Part shown: positions 1 to 7,709 of the stretch, in pieces | How positions within the stretch are numbered: the first letter of the stretch is position 1 | How the letters are laid out: each line of letters starts with the position of its first letter | Assembly: GCA_947475545.1 (NCBI GenBank) | Contig: CANJLL010000002.1 | Span: 80,950 to 144,949, forward strand | DNA from: Chloroflexota bacterium | GTDB lineage: Bacteria; Chloroflexota; Limnocylindria; Limnocylindrales; CSP1-4 | DNA length: 64,000 nt | Direction of reading: 5' to 3' | The notes under the pieces: generated by a model | The model's input: the letters and a program-made list of their open reading frames with translations, nothing else | Database searches by the model: none | Told to the model about the DNA's origin: nothing | Translations under genes and position numbers: made by a program

Positions 1-567
1 GTCGGCCAGCAGTTGCGAAGCGCCATGGCCATGGATGGCGCGATGGATGGCGCGATGGGTGGCGCCGAGGCCTTTGCCGCCGACCAGGGCGCCATCTGGA
101 ACGAGATCGGCCAACGCGAGACGCGCGCCGGTCGATCGTCAGCCACGGCGTCCCTGCACGACCTGTACGAGGAGGAGCGGGGCGAAGCCCAGCCACTGGC
201 CGTCGCGGCGAGGGCGCGGAACGGGCCCTGCGGGAGCGGCCGGATCGTGGCACTGGAGCTGTTCGACAACCCGGCAACCCTGGCGGCATCCTGGCCGCGG
301 CTGGTGGAGTCGGCGGTCTCCGCCCACCTCGACCACGCCCGGACCGCCGCCGCGGGACTGGCACAATCGCGCGCGCACCGCCACCCGGATCCCGAGGCGA
401 TCCAGCGGATGATCGATCGGGCGTCGGCGGCACTCGACGGGGCGGCTGTGGGCCGGTCGATCGGCGAGGGGCTGGACATCCGGCTGGCGAGCCACCAGAT
501 CGCGGGCAGCGCCCTGGTCCGCAAGGGGCACTTCATCCATGCCGAGCTGTTCCGGGTCGTGGCCTGA
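1..567 (+). CDS. ARPP-1/DUF6569-like protein, 5' truncated
   Basis: The frame is open from the first base of the window, so the N-terminus probably lies upstream; in-frame TTG at 13 and ATG at 25 exist but need not be the start. The visible ~188 residues contain the pattern DQGAIWNEI followed by VALELFDNP and a C-terminal segment ending with VRKGHFIHAELF. I associate this with the ARPP-1 family (ARG and rhodanese-phosphatase-associated, DUF6569), whose biochemical role is unknown. It converges on the minus-strand nuclease gene that ends 20 bp away. Family assignment is from memory of the motif spacing and is moderately sure; no catalytic residues are claimed. Confidence 0.5.
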   Translation, partial: VGQQLRSAMAMDGAMDGAMGGAEAFAADQGAIWNEIGQRETRAGRSSATASLHDLYEEERGEAQPLAVAARARNGPCGSGRIVALELFDNPATLAASWPRLVESAVSAHLDHARTAAAGLAQSRAHRHPDPEAIQRMIDRASAALDGAAVGRSIGEGLDIRLASHQIAGSALVRKGHFIHAELFRVVA

Positions 568-586
568 GTCGCCGGGCTGACGGCCG

Positions 587-2449
587 TTACCGATTGGCCC
601 GCAACCACCCCACGAGCTCGGCCATGGCCCGGCAGTCCACCTCGTTGTAGCGGGCGATATCGCCCATCAGCGACAGCTGCGGGAGCGTGGCGCCGGTCCG
701 GGCAGCCTCCGCGTCGCACCACCAGGCCCCGACCATGGCACCCATCCCGTCGGTGGGACCCTCGCCCCACACGGTCTGGATCAGGCCGTGCTGGTGCATC
801 GACTTGGCGAGCGGCTTGAGGCCGAACCCAAAGGCCCCGCGCACGGTGACGGGGACGGCGCGCATCACCTCGGTCAGGAAGTCGAAGAAGGGCAGCCTGG
901 GCCAATCAGGCTGGCCGTGGCGCGTGCGTGCCGAGTTGTAGGCGGTGTCGAATGAGGCCGACTCGGCCTTCCACCAGTGGACGATCCGGACGTCGCCCCA
1001 CGCCAGGCCGCGGGCACCCCGCAGGGCGTCCATCTGCTTGATCCAGCGTCCGATGATCGCGCCCTCGTCGTCCTCCGTCAGGCGGTCCACGGTCCACTGG
1101 GCGAAGCGCCACTGGTCGCCTTCCCACCAGCCGCAGCCGATCTGGAAGATGAGCGCCTGGCCACCGGCCTGGGGCAGCCTGGAGAAGTCGTCGGCGAGGC
1201 TGGAGACCGTCTCGAAGTCCACGTACAGCTCGAGCGGGGCGGCCGTCCGCCAGGCGGCGTTCACGCCAGAGATCCGGGCGGGCAGGACCGGCGGGCCGGA
1301 ATCCCGGTTGACCGCCAGGACCGCGTCACACTGGACGGCGAGCTTGTCGGATACCTCGAGTGCCTCGGCGCTCACGCCTGGCTGGTCCCAGCGGCGCAGG
1401 CCCCGGGCATGGGCGGCCCGGCGACGCCCGGGGTTCATCCCTGGCAGCTTGGTCAGCTCACCCAGCTGGTCGGCGATCTGGGCCTTGGCCCGGTGCCAGG
1501 GCGCGTCGCTGGTGTTGCGGGCGTGGGGGTAGAGCTCGGGCACCGACGGCTGGGGGAGCACCCGCCAGGTATCGCCCTGGGCTCGCAGGCGACGGACCCA
1601 GTCGAGTGCCTGGATGGTCATGGCCGCGAGCGTCCGGCCGCCGCGCGGATCCCCGAGCGCGTCATGGTCCACCCGGGCCAGCCGCTCGAAGCAGCCGGTC
1701 CCGCGTACCCAACCCGCCTTCCAGCTCCGGCCCAGCAGGTAGGCCGACGGCGGGAGGTAGCCCTGCAGCCGGCCGAGCGCCTCGTTGTAGACCCAGACCT
1801 GGGCCATGGCCGCCAGGGAATCGGAGGGCTGCGCGGCGCGCTCGCGGTCAAGCGCCAGGGTGTGGAACTTCACGTCCACGACGCGGTAGTGCCAGGCGGC
1901 GGCGGGGCCCAGGGCCGGGGCGACGACGCGTGCCGCGGCATCATCCAGGGTGTCCGGCACGAGCTGGTTGAGCAGGTCCGAGCGGACCAGGAGGTCGGCA
2001 AGCCCGTAGGTACGGTTCTCCGGGTTGCGCAGGACGGCCTGGGCGATCACCGGCGCGCCGGCCAGCATGGCATCCACGGTGGCGCGGGCGGATGCCAGGC
2101 TCCGGCTGTCTTCCGGCCCGTGCGCGATGGTGGTCACCGGGAAGCGGTCCCCGATCAGCGCCATCACGCCCGCCTCGAAGCGGCTGCCCTGCCCGAAGAT
2201 GAAGGCGAGGAAGTCGGTCCGCGCATCGAACCCCTCTCCGGCGTCGTCCCGTTGGAAGCCGTTGGCGGTGCCGTGCCGGTCCAGCCAGTCGAGGAGCGGG
2301 TCCTCCCGCAGGAAGTTGCGCGTGCGGCCGGCGGAGACCCACGCATCCCACTCCTCCGGGCGCTGCGGGTCATCGCTGGTGCCGTCGTCGCGCGTGGTCA
2401 GCGCGGCAAGCGGGGTGAGTCCGTGGAGCGGCTGCATCTTGCTGGGCAT
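587..2449 (-). CDS. RecB-like nuclease fused to RNase H-like (DEDD) domain
   Basis: Two nuclease-like halves are visible in 620 residues. The first has a PD-(D/E)XK pattern: YGLADLLVR, then VVDVKFHTL about 60 residues later. The second resembles the RNase_H_2 fold: YVDFETVSS near residue 410, an aspartate-rich middle, and YNEVDCRAM near the C-terminus. This layout resembles the TM0106-type predicted RecB nucleases, probably acting on nucleic acid in repair or defence. The ATG at 2449 is preferred because TACGGT lies exactly six bases upstream of it (leaderless start). An in-frame GTG at 2503 would give 18 more residues. It shares an upstream 15-bp box with the nuclease gene at 2702-3544. Confidence 0.7.
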   Translation of the reverse strand: MPSKMQPLHGLTPLAALTTRDDGTSDDPQRPEEWDAWVSAGRTRNFLREDPLLDWLDRHGTANGFQRDDAGEGFDARTDFLAFIFGQGSRFEAGVMALIGDRFPVTTIAHGPEDSRSLASARATVDAMLAGAPVIAQAVLRNPENRTYGLADLLVRSDLLNQLVPDTLDDAAARVVAPALGPAAAWHYRVVDVKFHTLALDRERAAQPSDSLAAMAQVWVYNEALGRLQGYLPPSAYLLGRSWKAGWVRGTGCFERLARVDHDALGDPRGGRTLAAMTIQALDWVRRLRAQGDTWRVLPQPSVPELYPHARNTSDAPWHRAKAQIADQLGELTKLPGMNPGRRRAAHARGLRRWDQPGVSAEALEVSDKLAVQCDAVLAVNRDSGPPVLPARISGVNAAWRTAAPLELYVDFETVSSLADDFSRLPQAGGQALIFQIGCGWWEGDQWRFAQWTVDRLTEDDEGAIIGRWIKQMDALRGARGLAWGDVRIVHWWKAESASFDTAYNSARTRHGQPDWPRLPFFDFLTEVMRAVPVTVRGAFGFGLKPLAKSMHQHGLIQTVWGEGPTDGMGAMVGAWWCDAEAARTGATLPQLSLMGDIARYNEVDCRAMAELVGWLRANR

Positions 2450-2455
2450 GCGTTC

Positions 2456-2490
2456 ACCGTACGAGGCCGTTCTGCCACCTTGGATGTCAC
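2456..2490 (-). promoter_or_regulatory. Promoter and shared regulatory box of the 587-2449 nuclease gene
   Basis: On the minus strand TACGGT (2461-2456) is a -10 hexamer six bases before the ATG, which makes the start codon the predicted +1. The box GTGACATCCAAGGTG (2490-2476) covers -41 to -27, where a -35 element would be. The same box, with one mismatch, sits at the same distance from the other nuclease gene. Confidence 0.5.
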
Positions 2491-2542
2491 GACGACTGGC
2501 CACCGGGGTGGGTCCGGATCATCGTAGGGCGACATTGCGATA

Positions 2543-2559
2543 GGTTGTCGGTAACAACC
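2543..2559. repeat. Short inverted repeat between nuclease genes
   Basis: GGTTGT and ACAACC form a perfect 6-bp inverted repeat around a 5-bp spacer, about 95 bp upstream of the 587-2449 gene. It could be an operator or the end of the upstream transcript; there is no T tract. Confidence 0.3.
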
Positions 2560-2701
2560 GGGCTCGCGCGAAGGCCGCTCGAAGGTTTGGAGCCCCTCCG
2601 CGGTGGCTTTCCGGAACCGGCACTGGGGTCGAACGGACCCTGGATGCTCCCGGACCCCTGGGGCAATTAGAGGCTGGGGTGCGACTCCAGGGGCAAGCTC
2701 C

Positions 2702-3544
2702 CTACCCCACCACGTCCGGGCAGGCAGCCCGGTAGTCACACCAGCGACACGCCCAGCCGGGGTTCGCCGCGAACTCGCGCCGGCGGATGGCGCCGACCGT
2801 GGCGCTCAACTGCTGGCCGAAGGCATCCAGCTGGTCGGGCGTGCGCGTGGTCCAGACCGTCATCCCGGGCTCCGCGAAGTGGAGCCCCAGGCGGGCCGGG
2901 ACCGGCAGGATCTCGCGGGTGGCCGGGTCGCGGAGACCGCCGCGGGCGCCGGCGAAGGCGTACGCGCTCAACTGCTGGTCGCGGTCCACGTCTGCCTGGT
3001 CGCGGGGCTTGCCCGTCTTATGGTCCACCAGGTCGATGGCGCCGTCTGGCCGGCGGTCGATCCGGTCGATGTAGCCGACGAAGCGGACCGTGGGCTCATC
3101 CGGGGCGACGGCGACATCGATGCCAAAGCCCAGCTCGACGGCGATTGGCTGGGCGGTTGACGCCGCCTCGCGCTCCAGGAAGGCGCGCAGGACCGGCTCG
3201 CCGCGGACGCGGAGGCGGGCGATCTCGGCGGGCTCGCAGCCGGAGCGATCGATGGCCTTCCCGAAGGCCGAATCCAGCACCTCGTAGTCGGGCGAGCCGG
3301 CACCACTGGCGCGCGCCGCGATCCGCGCCCGATCGAACGCCTCGAAGGCGGCATGGACGGCCGAGCCGAACGTGAACCAGCCCAGCGGGACCTCGCCGGG
3401 CAGCCGCTCCACGTAGCGGTAGGCGTACCGGCGCGGGCAGCCCTGGTAGGTGGAGATGGACGAGTAGCTCTCGCGCGCCGGCAGGGCCGCGACTGCCGCG
3501 GGCGGCGGCTCCGGGAGCGAGACGGGATCAGCGATGACGGTCAT
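2702..3544 (-). CDS. PD-(D/E)XK nuclease family protein (RecB/Cas4-like)
   Basis: The 280-residue protein shows the full PD-(D/E)XK (PF12705-like) pattern. YSSISTYQGCPRRYAYRYVE is near the N-terminus, GSAVHAAFE follows, then VGYIDRID and IDLVDHKTGK (the D...DxK core), QLSAYAFA, and a C-terminal cysteine cluster ACRWCDYRAACPD like the Fe-S staple of AddB/Cas4-type nucleases. It is a single-domain RecB-family nuclease with no helicase in the same operon. ATG 3544 is chosen because the 15-bp box shared with gene 587-2449 lies at the same distance upstream. A TTG at 3598 would extend the protein by 18 residues. Confidence 0.8.
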   Translation of the reverse strand: MTVIADPVSLPEPPPAAVAALPARESYSSISTYQGCPRRYAYRYVERLPGEVPLGWFTFGSAVHAAFEAFDRARIAARASGAGSPDYEVLDSAFGKAIDRSGCEPAEIARLRVRGEPVLRAFLEREAASTAQPIAVELGFGIDVAVAPDEPTVRFVGYIDRIDRRPDGAIDLVDHKTGKPRDQADVDRDQQLSAYAFAGARGGLRDPATREILPVPARLGLHFAEPGMTVWTTRTPDQLDAFGQQLSATVGAIRRREFAANPGWACRWCDYRAACPDVVG

Positions 3545-3570
3545 GGGAGCAGCATCGGGGGCCGGTGCGA

Positions 3571-3585
3571 CACCTTGGCTGTCAC
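3571..3585 (-). promoter_or_regulatory. Shared 15-bp box upstream of the PD-(D/E)XK nuclease
   Basis: Minus-strand GTGACAGCCAAGGTG matches the box upstream of the other nuclease gene at 14 of 15 positions. Its near edge is 27 bases from the start codon in both cases. A weak -10 (GATGCT, 3556-3551) again lies six bases before the ATG. A common regulator or common -35 type element is inferred. Confidence 0.45.
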
Positions 3586-3708
3586 AGGCGCTCGGCAACG
3601 CGCGTTGACGTGGTTATGGTCCTGAACAGGCGCTTGCGCGTTGGCTGGAGTCGCCAGGGGAAGGCGGCGACCATCACGGAGGCCAGGACGCAGGCGCGCG
3701 CGCCCATC

Positions 3709-3731
3709 AATCGCCTTCGGTGGAGGCGATT
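3709..3731. terminator. Candidate hairpin downstream of nadR
   Basis: AATCGCCT and AGGCGATT pair perfectly across a 7-base loop, in the 245-bp space between nadR's stop and the nuclease gene. There is no T run, so it is at best an atypical terminator. The rest of 3599-3842 shows no recognisable gene. Confidence 0.35.
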
Positions 3732-3842
3732 CGACCGACCCGACAACGCCGGATGTTGGGCGGCACCGACCTCGAGCTGGTGATCGTCATCGATGCCGCC
3801 CACGACCCCGGCGCGGTCAGGCCCGGAACCGCGCAGCACACC

Positions 3843-5138
3843 TCAGGCCCCGGGGTCAGCGTTGGCAGCCACCCGCTCGTCGTCAGACCGGGCCACCGCA
3901 TAGGCAAGCTCGACGTGGCGGGTCGCGTACCAGTCGGCTTCGCGCACCGCCGCCGGCTCGAGGGCGAGCGCCGAACCCAGGGTCGCGTAGTCCGTCCGTC
4001 TGCGATCGAGGCTGGCCGCGACCTCGATCGCATCGGGGCCGCCGGGCCGAACCCGGAGCCCGTACCGGCCGCCCGGCACCAGGTGACGCCAGCGGCCCTC
4101 CAGGCCCAGCTCCAGCCAGTTGAGCCCGCCGGCCGGCGCGGCGATCCCGGTCGCAGCCTCCACCGCCGCGCTGGCGGCAGCCACCCGCTCGCGCCGTGAC
4201 CCCGTGATCACCTGCCACGGGGCGCCAAGCTCGTCGAGCCGGTCGGTCAGCTCCGCCTGCTGGAGCGCGCGCTCGTCGGCCGAGCGACGGTCGCCGTCCT
4301 GGACCCACGCGATGTCGGTGCCGGCGACCAGGGTCAGGGCGTACGGCCGCGTCGCGCCGATCGCGTCCACCCCGGCGTCGCGGGCCCCCAGGTAGACACG
4401 GTGCCAGATGCCGGTGGTCAGCGCGTCGGTGTCGGCGAAGAGCACCCGGTCCGCCCGGCGGGCAACGACGTCCTCCAGTTCGCCCTGGCGGGTGGCGATT
4501 GCGACGAAGTCGGCGGTGGTCCAGGTCTCGCCCCGGGCGTCCTTGGGATCGGAGTAGGCGCGCCCGAACTCCGGGACCCAGGCTGTCGCGAATCGGCGCG
4601 CCAGGAGGTCGGTCAGGGTGGTCTTGCCGGTGGACTCGCCGCCGATGATGCGCACCCGCCGCGCGTAGAACGCCCGGACCGGCGGGTCCAGGTGGGCCCA
4701 CGCCGCCAGCGGGTCGCGCCGGATCTCCGTGCCCGAGATTGGGACGGCGGCGCGACCCGGGTCCACGCAGACGTGCCGGGCCCCGATGCCGGCCGCGGTG
4801 ACGTCGCCGTAGGTGTCCCCTTCGCTGGTGAAGAGGACGTCGACCGACGGCCGACCCACCATCTCCAGGATCACGCGGTTCCAGAAGGCGATGATGGCCG
4901 GGTCGGTCCAGCTCATGGGGCCGTCGGTGATCCGGGCGCGGACGTGGACGCGGGGCGAGCCCACGAGTTCACGGACCCAGGCCTCACGCGTGGCCAGGGG
5001 GATGATGGCCTCCTCGGCGCTGCTGCCCATGACCAGCACGAACAGCTCGTCGCAGGCGGCCGCGGCCTGCTCGACCAGGAACCGGTGGCCACGGTGGAAG
5101 GGCAGGAACTTGCCCAGGACCACGCCGGTCGTGCCCAT
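3843..5138 (-). CDS. nadR: Bifunctional NMN adenylyltransferase / ribosylnicotinamide kinase, C-terminally extended
   Basis: NadR phosphorylates nicotinamide riboside and adenylates NMN to NAD. Residues 1-170 carry the nucleotidyltransferase signature GKFLPFHRGH and the SGTEIRRDP segment. From about 178 the kinase half has the P-loop GGESTGKTTL, WVPEFGRAYSD and DTDALTTGIW. The family normally ends near residue 340; here about 95 more residues follow, starting around GGLNWLELGLEGRW, and I do not recognise them. There is no N-terminal HTH, so it is not an E. coli-type regulator. The ATG overlaps the pnuC stop by one base (TGATG), so translation is coupled, and regulation is probably through NrtR upstream. 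Confidence 0.92.
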   Translation of the reverse strand: MGTTGVVLGKFLPFHRGHRFLVEQAAAACDELFVLVMGSSAEEAIIPLATREAWVRELVGSPRVHVRARITDGPMSWTDPAIIAFWNRVILEMVGRPSVDVLFTSEGDTYGDVTAAGIGARHVCVDPGRAAVPISGTEIRRDPLAAWAHLDPPVRAFYARRVRIIGGESTGKTTLTDLLARRFATAWVPEFGRAYSDPKDARGETWTTADFVAIATRQGELEDVVARRADRVLFADTDALTTGIWHRVYLGARDAGVDAIGATRPYALTLVAGTDIAWVQDGDRRSADERALQQAELTDRLDELGAPWQVITGSRRERVAAASAAVEAATGIAAPAGGLNWLELGLEGRWRHLVPGGRYGLRVRPGGPDAIEVAASLDRRRTDYATLGSALALEPAAVREADWYATRHVELAYAVARSDDERVAANADPGA

Positions 5139-5866
5139 CAGGCGGCCCCCGTCTCTACCGACGCCGACGCCGTCGCCGCCGCCGGCGGGGTCGCCTCGAG
5201 CGTGGCACCCACTCGCCCAGCCGCACCCCGTGCGGCCATGATGCGACGCCAGGTCCGCCAGCCCCCGATCGACAGGGCGATGTAGACGAGCTGCAGCGAC
5301 GCCGTCAGGGCGAGGCCCTTGGACAGGTAGAGCCCGATGTACGGCAGGTTGACCCCCACGATCCAGACCGGCCAGCTCTCGATCAGCTTGCGGGCCAGCA
5401 GCCAGTTGGCCGCCAGCGACAGCACCGTGGTCGCGGCGTCCGCGAATGGCACCGTGGAGTTGGTGAACGTCGCCAGCACCGCCGTCCAGGCGGCGATCCC
5501 GGCCAGGACGGCCAGCCCCGTCAGGCCCAGCTCGCGCCGGCTGGCGTGCTCGATCGGTCGTTGGGTCGCCGCCACCCCGCCGCGCAGCCAGTGCCACCAG
5601 CCGTAGAAGCCCATCGCCAGGTAGACGACCTGCAGGACGCTGTCGGCGTACAGCCCGTTGCCCAGGAAGAGCACCAACCAGAAGGCCGAGTTCACGTTGC
5701 CGATCGGCCAGTTCCAGATCGACGCCCGGGCGGCCAGCCAGACCGTGCCGGCCCCGGCCACGAAGCCCAGGATCTCGGCCCAGCTGGTGGCGACACCGCC
5801 GAGGAGCGGGATGGGGGTGAGCAGGGCGCCGAACACCTGCCCAGGCAGCGCGACCAGGTCGTTCAT
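5138..5866 (-). CDS. pnuC: Nicotinamide riboside transporter PnuC
   Basis: A 242-residue inner-membrane protein with about seven hydrophobic segments. It contains the PnuC core: WNWPIGNVNSAFW, GNGLYADSVLQVVYLAMGFY, YGWWHWLRGG, and a second half with SWPVWIVGVN and YIGLYLSKGL. PnuC facilitates nicotinamide riboside entry, and phosphorylation by NadR's kinase domain traps it inside the cell; the adjacent coupled nadR supports this substrate. Its ATG overlaps the nrtR stop (ATGA). The last ~25 residues are Ala/Thr/Ser-rich and low complexity, probably a cytosolic tail. Confidence 0.9.
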   Translation of the reverse strand: MNDLVALPGQVFGALLTPIPLLGGVATSWAEILGFVAGAGTVWLAARASIWNWPIGNVNSAFWLVLFLGNGLYADSVLQVVYLAMGFYGWWHWLRGGVAATQRPIEHASRRELGLTGLAVLAGIAAWTAVLATFTNSTVPFADAATTVLSLAANWLLARKLIESWPVWIVGVNLPYIGLYLSKGLALTASLQLVYIALSIGGWRTWRRIMAARGAAGRVGATLEATPPAAATASASVETGAA

Positions 5867-6624
5867 GCGCCGGCCCCTCTCGTGAACCGATAGAGCCCCG
5901 GCGCCCGGTAGGCCGCGGCGCGCGTGGTGCCGGTGGCAGTCGCCAGGCCGGAGCGCAGGATCCGCTTGCGGAACATGTCCCGGTCGAGCGGCGCGCCGGT
6001 GACGGCCTCGTAGACCTTCTGGAGGTCGAACAGGGTGAACTCGGGGGGCAGGAGCTCGAAGCCCACCGGGGCGTACCAGAGCTTGCCGCGAAGGCGCTTC
6101 ACCGCCGCACCGATGATCTCGGCATGGTCGAAGGCCAACGGCTGGGGCGTCCCCTCGTGGTCCAGGACCTCGACGGCCCCACCGGTCTCGCCCGACCACG
6201 GGACGCGGACGCGGAAGGCGCCGCCGTCGATCACCACCTGGTCGCGCGCGATGAGCGCGTAGTAGGCGATGGAGATGACCCGCGTGCGAGGGTCGCGGTC
6301 GATGGCGCCGAACGTGTACAGCTGCTCGGTGAAGACGTCGCGAAGGCCGGTCTTGGTGAGCAGGGCCCGCTGGGCCGCCTGTTCGGGCGTCTCGTGGAGG
6401 CCGACGAAGGCGCCGGGCAGGGTGAGTCGACCCTCGGCCGGCGGCTCGGCTCGCCGGGTGAGCACCACCCAGAGGTCGCGGTCGACGACGGTGAGCAGGA
6501 CCACGTCCACGGCGACCGAGGGGTGCGGGTAGCGGGACGGGTCGTAGCCGGCGAGGAACTCGGCGTCGGGATCCTCTTCTCCGGGATCGGGACGAGTCGA
6601 GAAGGGTTCGCGGTCGGGGTCCAT
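5863..6624 (-). CDS. nrtR: NrtR-type NUDIX transcriptional regulator of NAD metabolism
   Basis: The protein (253 aa) has an N-terminal NUDIX fold and a C-terminal winged helix (FTLFDLQKVYEAVTG and RDMFRKRIL), the NrtR architecture. The NUDIX box reads GAFVGLHETPEQAAQRALL followed by TKTG: the first Gly and Glu of the signature remain, but the catalytic E-E pair is T-K. That loss of hydrolase residues is typical of NrtR sensors, which bind ADP-ribose-type ligands instead of cleaving them. It heads the nrtR-pnuC-nadR operon. An inverted repeat lies inside its own promoter, so it probably autoregulates. ATG 6624 coincides with the predicted transcription start. Confidence 0.88.
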   Translation of the reverse strand: MDPDREPFSTRPDPGEEDPDAEFLAGYDPSRYPHPSVAVDVVLLTVVDRDLWVVLTRRAEPPAEGRLTLPGAFVGLHETPEQAAQRALLTKTGLRDVFTEQLYTFGAIDRDPRTRVISIAYYALIARDQVVIDGGAFRVRVPWSGETGGAVEVLDHEGTPQPLAFDHAEIIGAAVKRLRGKLWYAPVGFELLPPEFTLFDLQKVYEAVTGAPLDRDMFRKRILRSGLATATGTTRAAAYRAPGLYRFTRGAGA

Positions 6625-6630
6625 CGCCCT

Positions 6631-6659
6631 ATGTTGGACGCCTTGTCCAATATTGTCAA
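6631..6659 (-). promoter_or_regulatory. nrtR-pnuC-nadR promoter with embedded NrtR operator
   Basis: Minus strand: -35 TTGACA (6659-6654), 17-bp spacer, -10 CAACAT (6636-6631), then six bases to the ATG, so +1 equals the A of ATG. Inside the spacer is the perfect inverted repeat TTGGAC-AAGGC-GTCCAA, extended to 8 of 9 matching bases per arm. A repressor bound there would block polymerase. Candidate NrtR site; the sequence differs from NrtR boxes I know. Confidence 0.65.
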
Positions 6660-6675
6660 GCCGTGAGCGCCTCGG

Positions 6676-6876
6676 CTAAGCCCCGTCCTCCTGAGGCCGG
6701 ACGTCCAGGCCAAAGTGGCGGGTGAGCGCCGACCGGACCTCGCGATAGCGGCGCTCGATCGCCAGCTCCACGATGCCGTCCTGGCTGTCGGCCAGCCCGG
6801 TCTCGCCCACCAGGCGACGCACCTGCTCAACGGACTCCGGGCTCAAGTTATAGGTCCGCTTGATCCTCGTGACCAT
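6676..6876 (-). CDS. Small ribbon-helix-helix-like protein
   Basis: The 66-residue protein starts KRTYNLSPESVEQVRRLV and continues with a predicted helix DGIVELAIERRYREV, a layout like CopG/RHH DNA-binding proteins or a solitary antitoxin. The upstream signals support the start: TGGACA, 17-bp spacer, TATCGA, six bases, ATG (6911-6876), again leaderless. It lies 76 bp downstream of vapC on the same strand, with its own promoter. No toxin partner follows. It could be a second antitoxin or a free regulator. Confidence 0.55.
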   Translation of the reverse strand: MVTRIKRTYNLSPESVEQVRRLVGETGLADSQDGIVELAIERRYREVRSALTRHFGLDVRPQEDGA

Positions 6877-6951
6877 GGACGCTCGATACGAGTCCGCTAT
6901 CTACGTGTCCATCGAGGCGTCGCGCGCGAACGATCGTCGTGGCCGGGGCTG

Positions 6952-7368
6952 TCACGTCGCCACCATGAACGGGTTCTCCACCCGGATCCCGTCGTAGTCC
7001 GTGCCGGTGTCGAGGTCCTCGGAGATGACCACCGCACCGCCAAGGCTGCGGCAGGCCTCGATGATCGCCGCGTCCCAATACGAGATCCCGAACCGCCGGC
7101 TGGTCGCCAACGCCGCAACCATCACCTCGACGGTGGTCTCCTGGACCGGAAACCGGCGCCACGCCTCAATGAGCCCAGCCGCCTGCTCGTGGCTGATGGG
7201 GTCGGGGCGGCTCACGCGCGTCGACTGGACGTAAAACTCCTGAAGGACCTGGACCGAGAGCCCGATGTCCCTGCCCGCCAGGATCTCGTTGGCCTGGGTC
7301 GCCTTGGCGGCCTCGCCGGGGTCCCGCGAGATGGCATACAGGAGGACGTTCGTGTCAACGAACCGCAC
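6952..7368 (-). CDS. vapC: VapC-type PIN-domain ribonuclease toxin
   Basis: A 138-residue PIN protein. The acidic metal-binding residues appear in order: D in VDTNVLLYA, E in LQEFYVQS, D in YWDAAIIEA, and D in SEDLDTG. VapC toxins cleave tRNA or rRNA when free of their antitoxin. The gene overlaps the 3' end of the antitoxin gene by 14 bp, the usual TA order with antitoxin first. No truncation is visible. Confidence 0.9.
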   Translation of the reverse strand: MRFVDTNVLLYAISRDPGEAAKATQANEILAGRDIGLSVQVLQEFYVQSTRVSRPDPISHEQAAGLIEAWRRFPVQETTVEVMVAALATSRRFGISYWDAAIIEACRSLGGAVVISEDLDTGTDYDGIRVENPFMVAT

Positions 7369-7594
7369 GATCGTGCACCTCGTCGCGACCCAGCCGATCG
7401 CTCCCCCGGAATCGAGTGACCTCGTCCTGGATCCGGTGCTGCTGCGCCTCCAGTCGGACGAACTCGGCGTCGCCGGCCGACAGCGACTGCAGGTACCCCG
7501 CGACCAGCGCGCTCACCGAGGTTCCGCGCTCGGCCGCCCGAATCCGGGCCGCACGGTAGACGTCGTCCGGGACGGCGACGGTGACATTCTTCAT
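7355..7594 (-). CDS. vapB: VapB-type RHH antitoxin
   Basis: The 79-residue protein begins with the strand-helix-helix pattern MKNVTVAVPDDVYRAARIRA followed by AERGTSVSALVAGYL, typical of RHH antitoxins, with a C-terminal tail that would embrace VapC. ATG 7594 is chosen because an extended -10 lies six bases upstream; a start at 7606 would fall inside the promoter. A palindrome upstream is a likely autoregulatory site. Confidence 0.85.
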   Translation of the reverse strand: MKNVTVAVPDDVYRAARIRAAERGTSVSALVAGYLQSLSAGDAEFVRLEAQQHRIQDEVTRFRGSDRLGRDEVHDRAVR

Positions 7595-7601
7595 CCTGCG
7601 G

Positions 7602-7629
7602 ACCATACCACAGCATCACAGTAACTGTG
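7602..7629 (-). promoter_or_regulatory. vapBC promoter and operator
   Basis: Minus strand TGGTATGGT is an extended -10 (TATGGT at 7607-7602), six bases before the ATG, so the mRNA should be leaderless. The palindrome CACAGT-T-ACTGTG (7629-7617) covers about -35 to -23, where VapB/VapBC would block polymerase. Confidence 0.55.
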
Positions 7630-7709
7630 CTTCACAGGCCTGCTGCCGCGGCCCACTCCATCCATGGCACGCCACCCTCCTCCAATTCGGTCCGCACCAC
7701 CGCGAGCCT

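Noticed and set aside
977..2527. Long plus-strand open frame (516 codons) opposite the first nuclease gene
   Set aside because: It mirrors the GC-rich coding pattern of the real minus-strand gene and shows no domain motifs; the minus-strand product has two recognisable nuclease domains.
2702..3544. Cas4 of a CRISPR system
   Set aside because: The Cys cluster and nuclease core are shared by many RecB-family proteins, and no cas1, cas2 or array is in the window.
3641..4199. Plus-strand frames over the nadR 3' region
   Set aside because: Shadows of nadR with Arg/Pro-rich composition and no motif.
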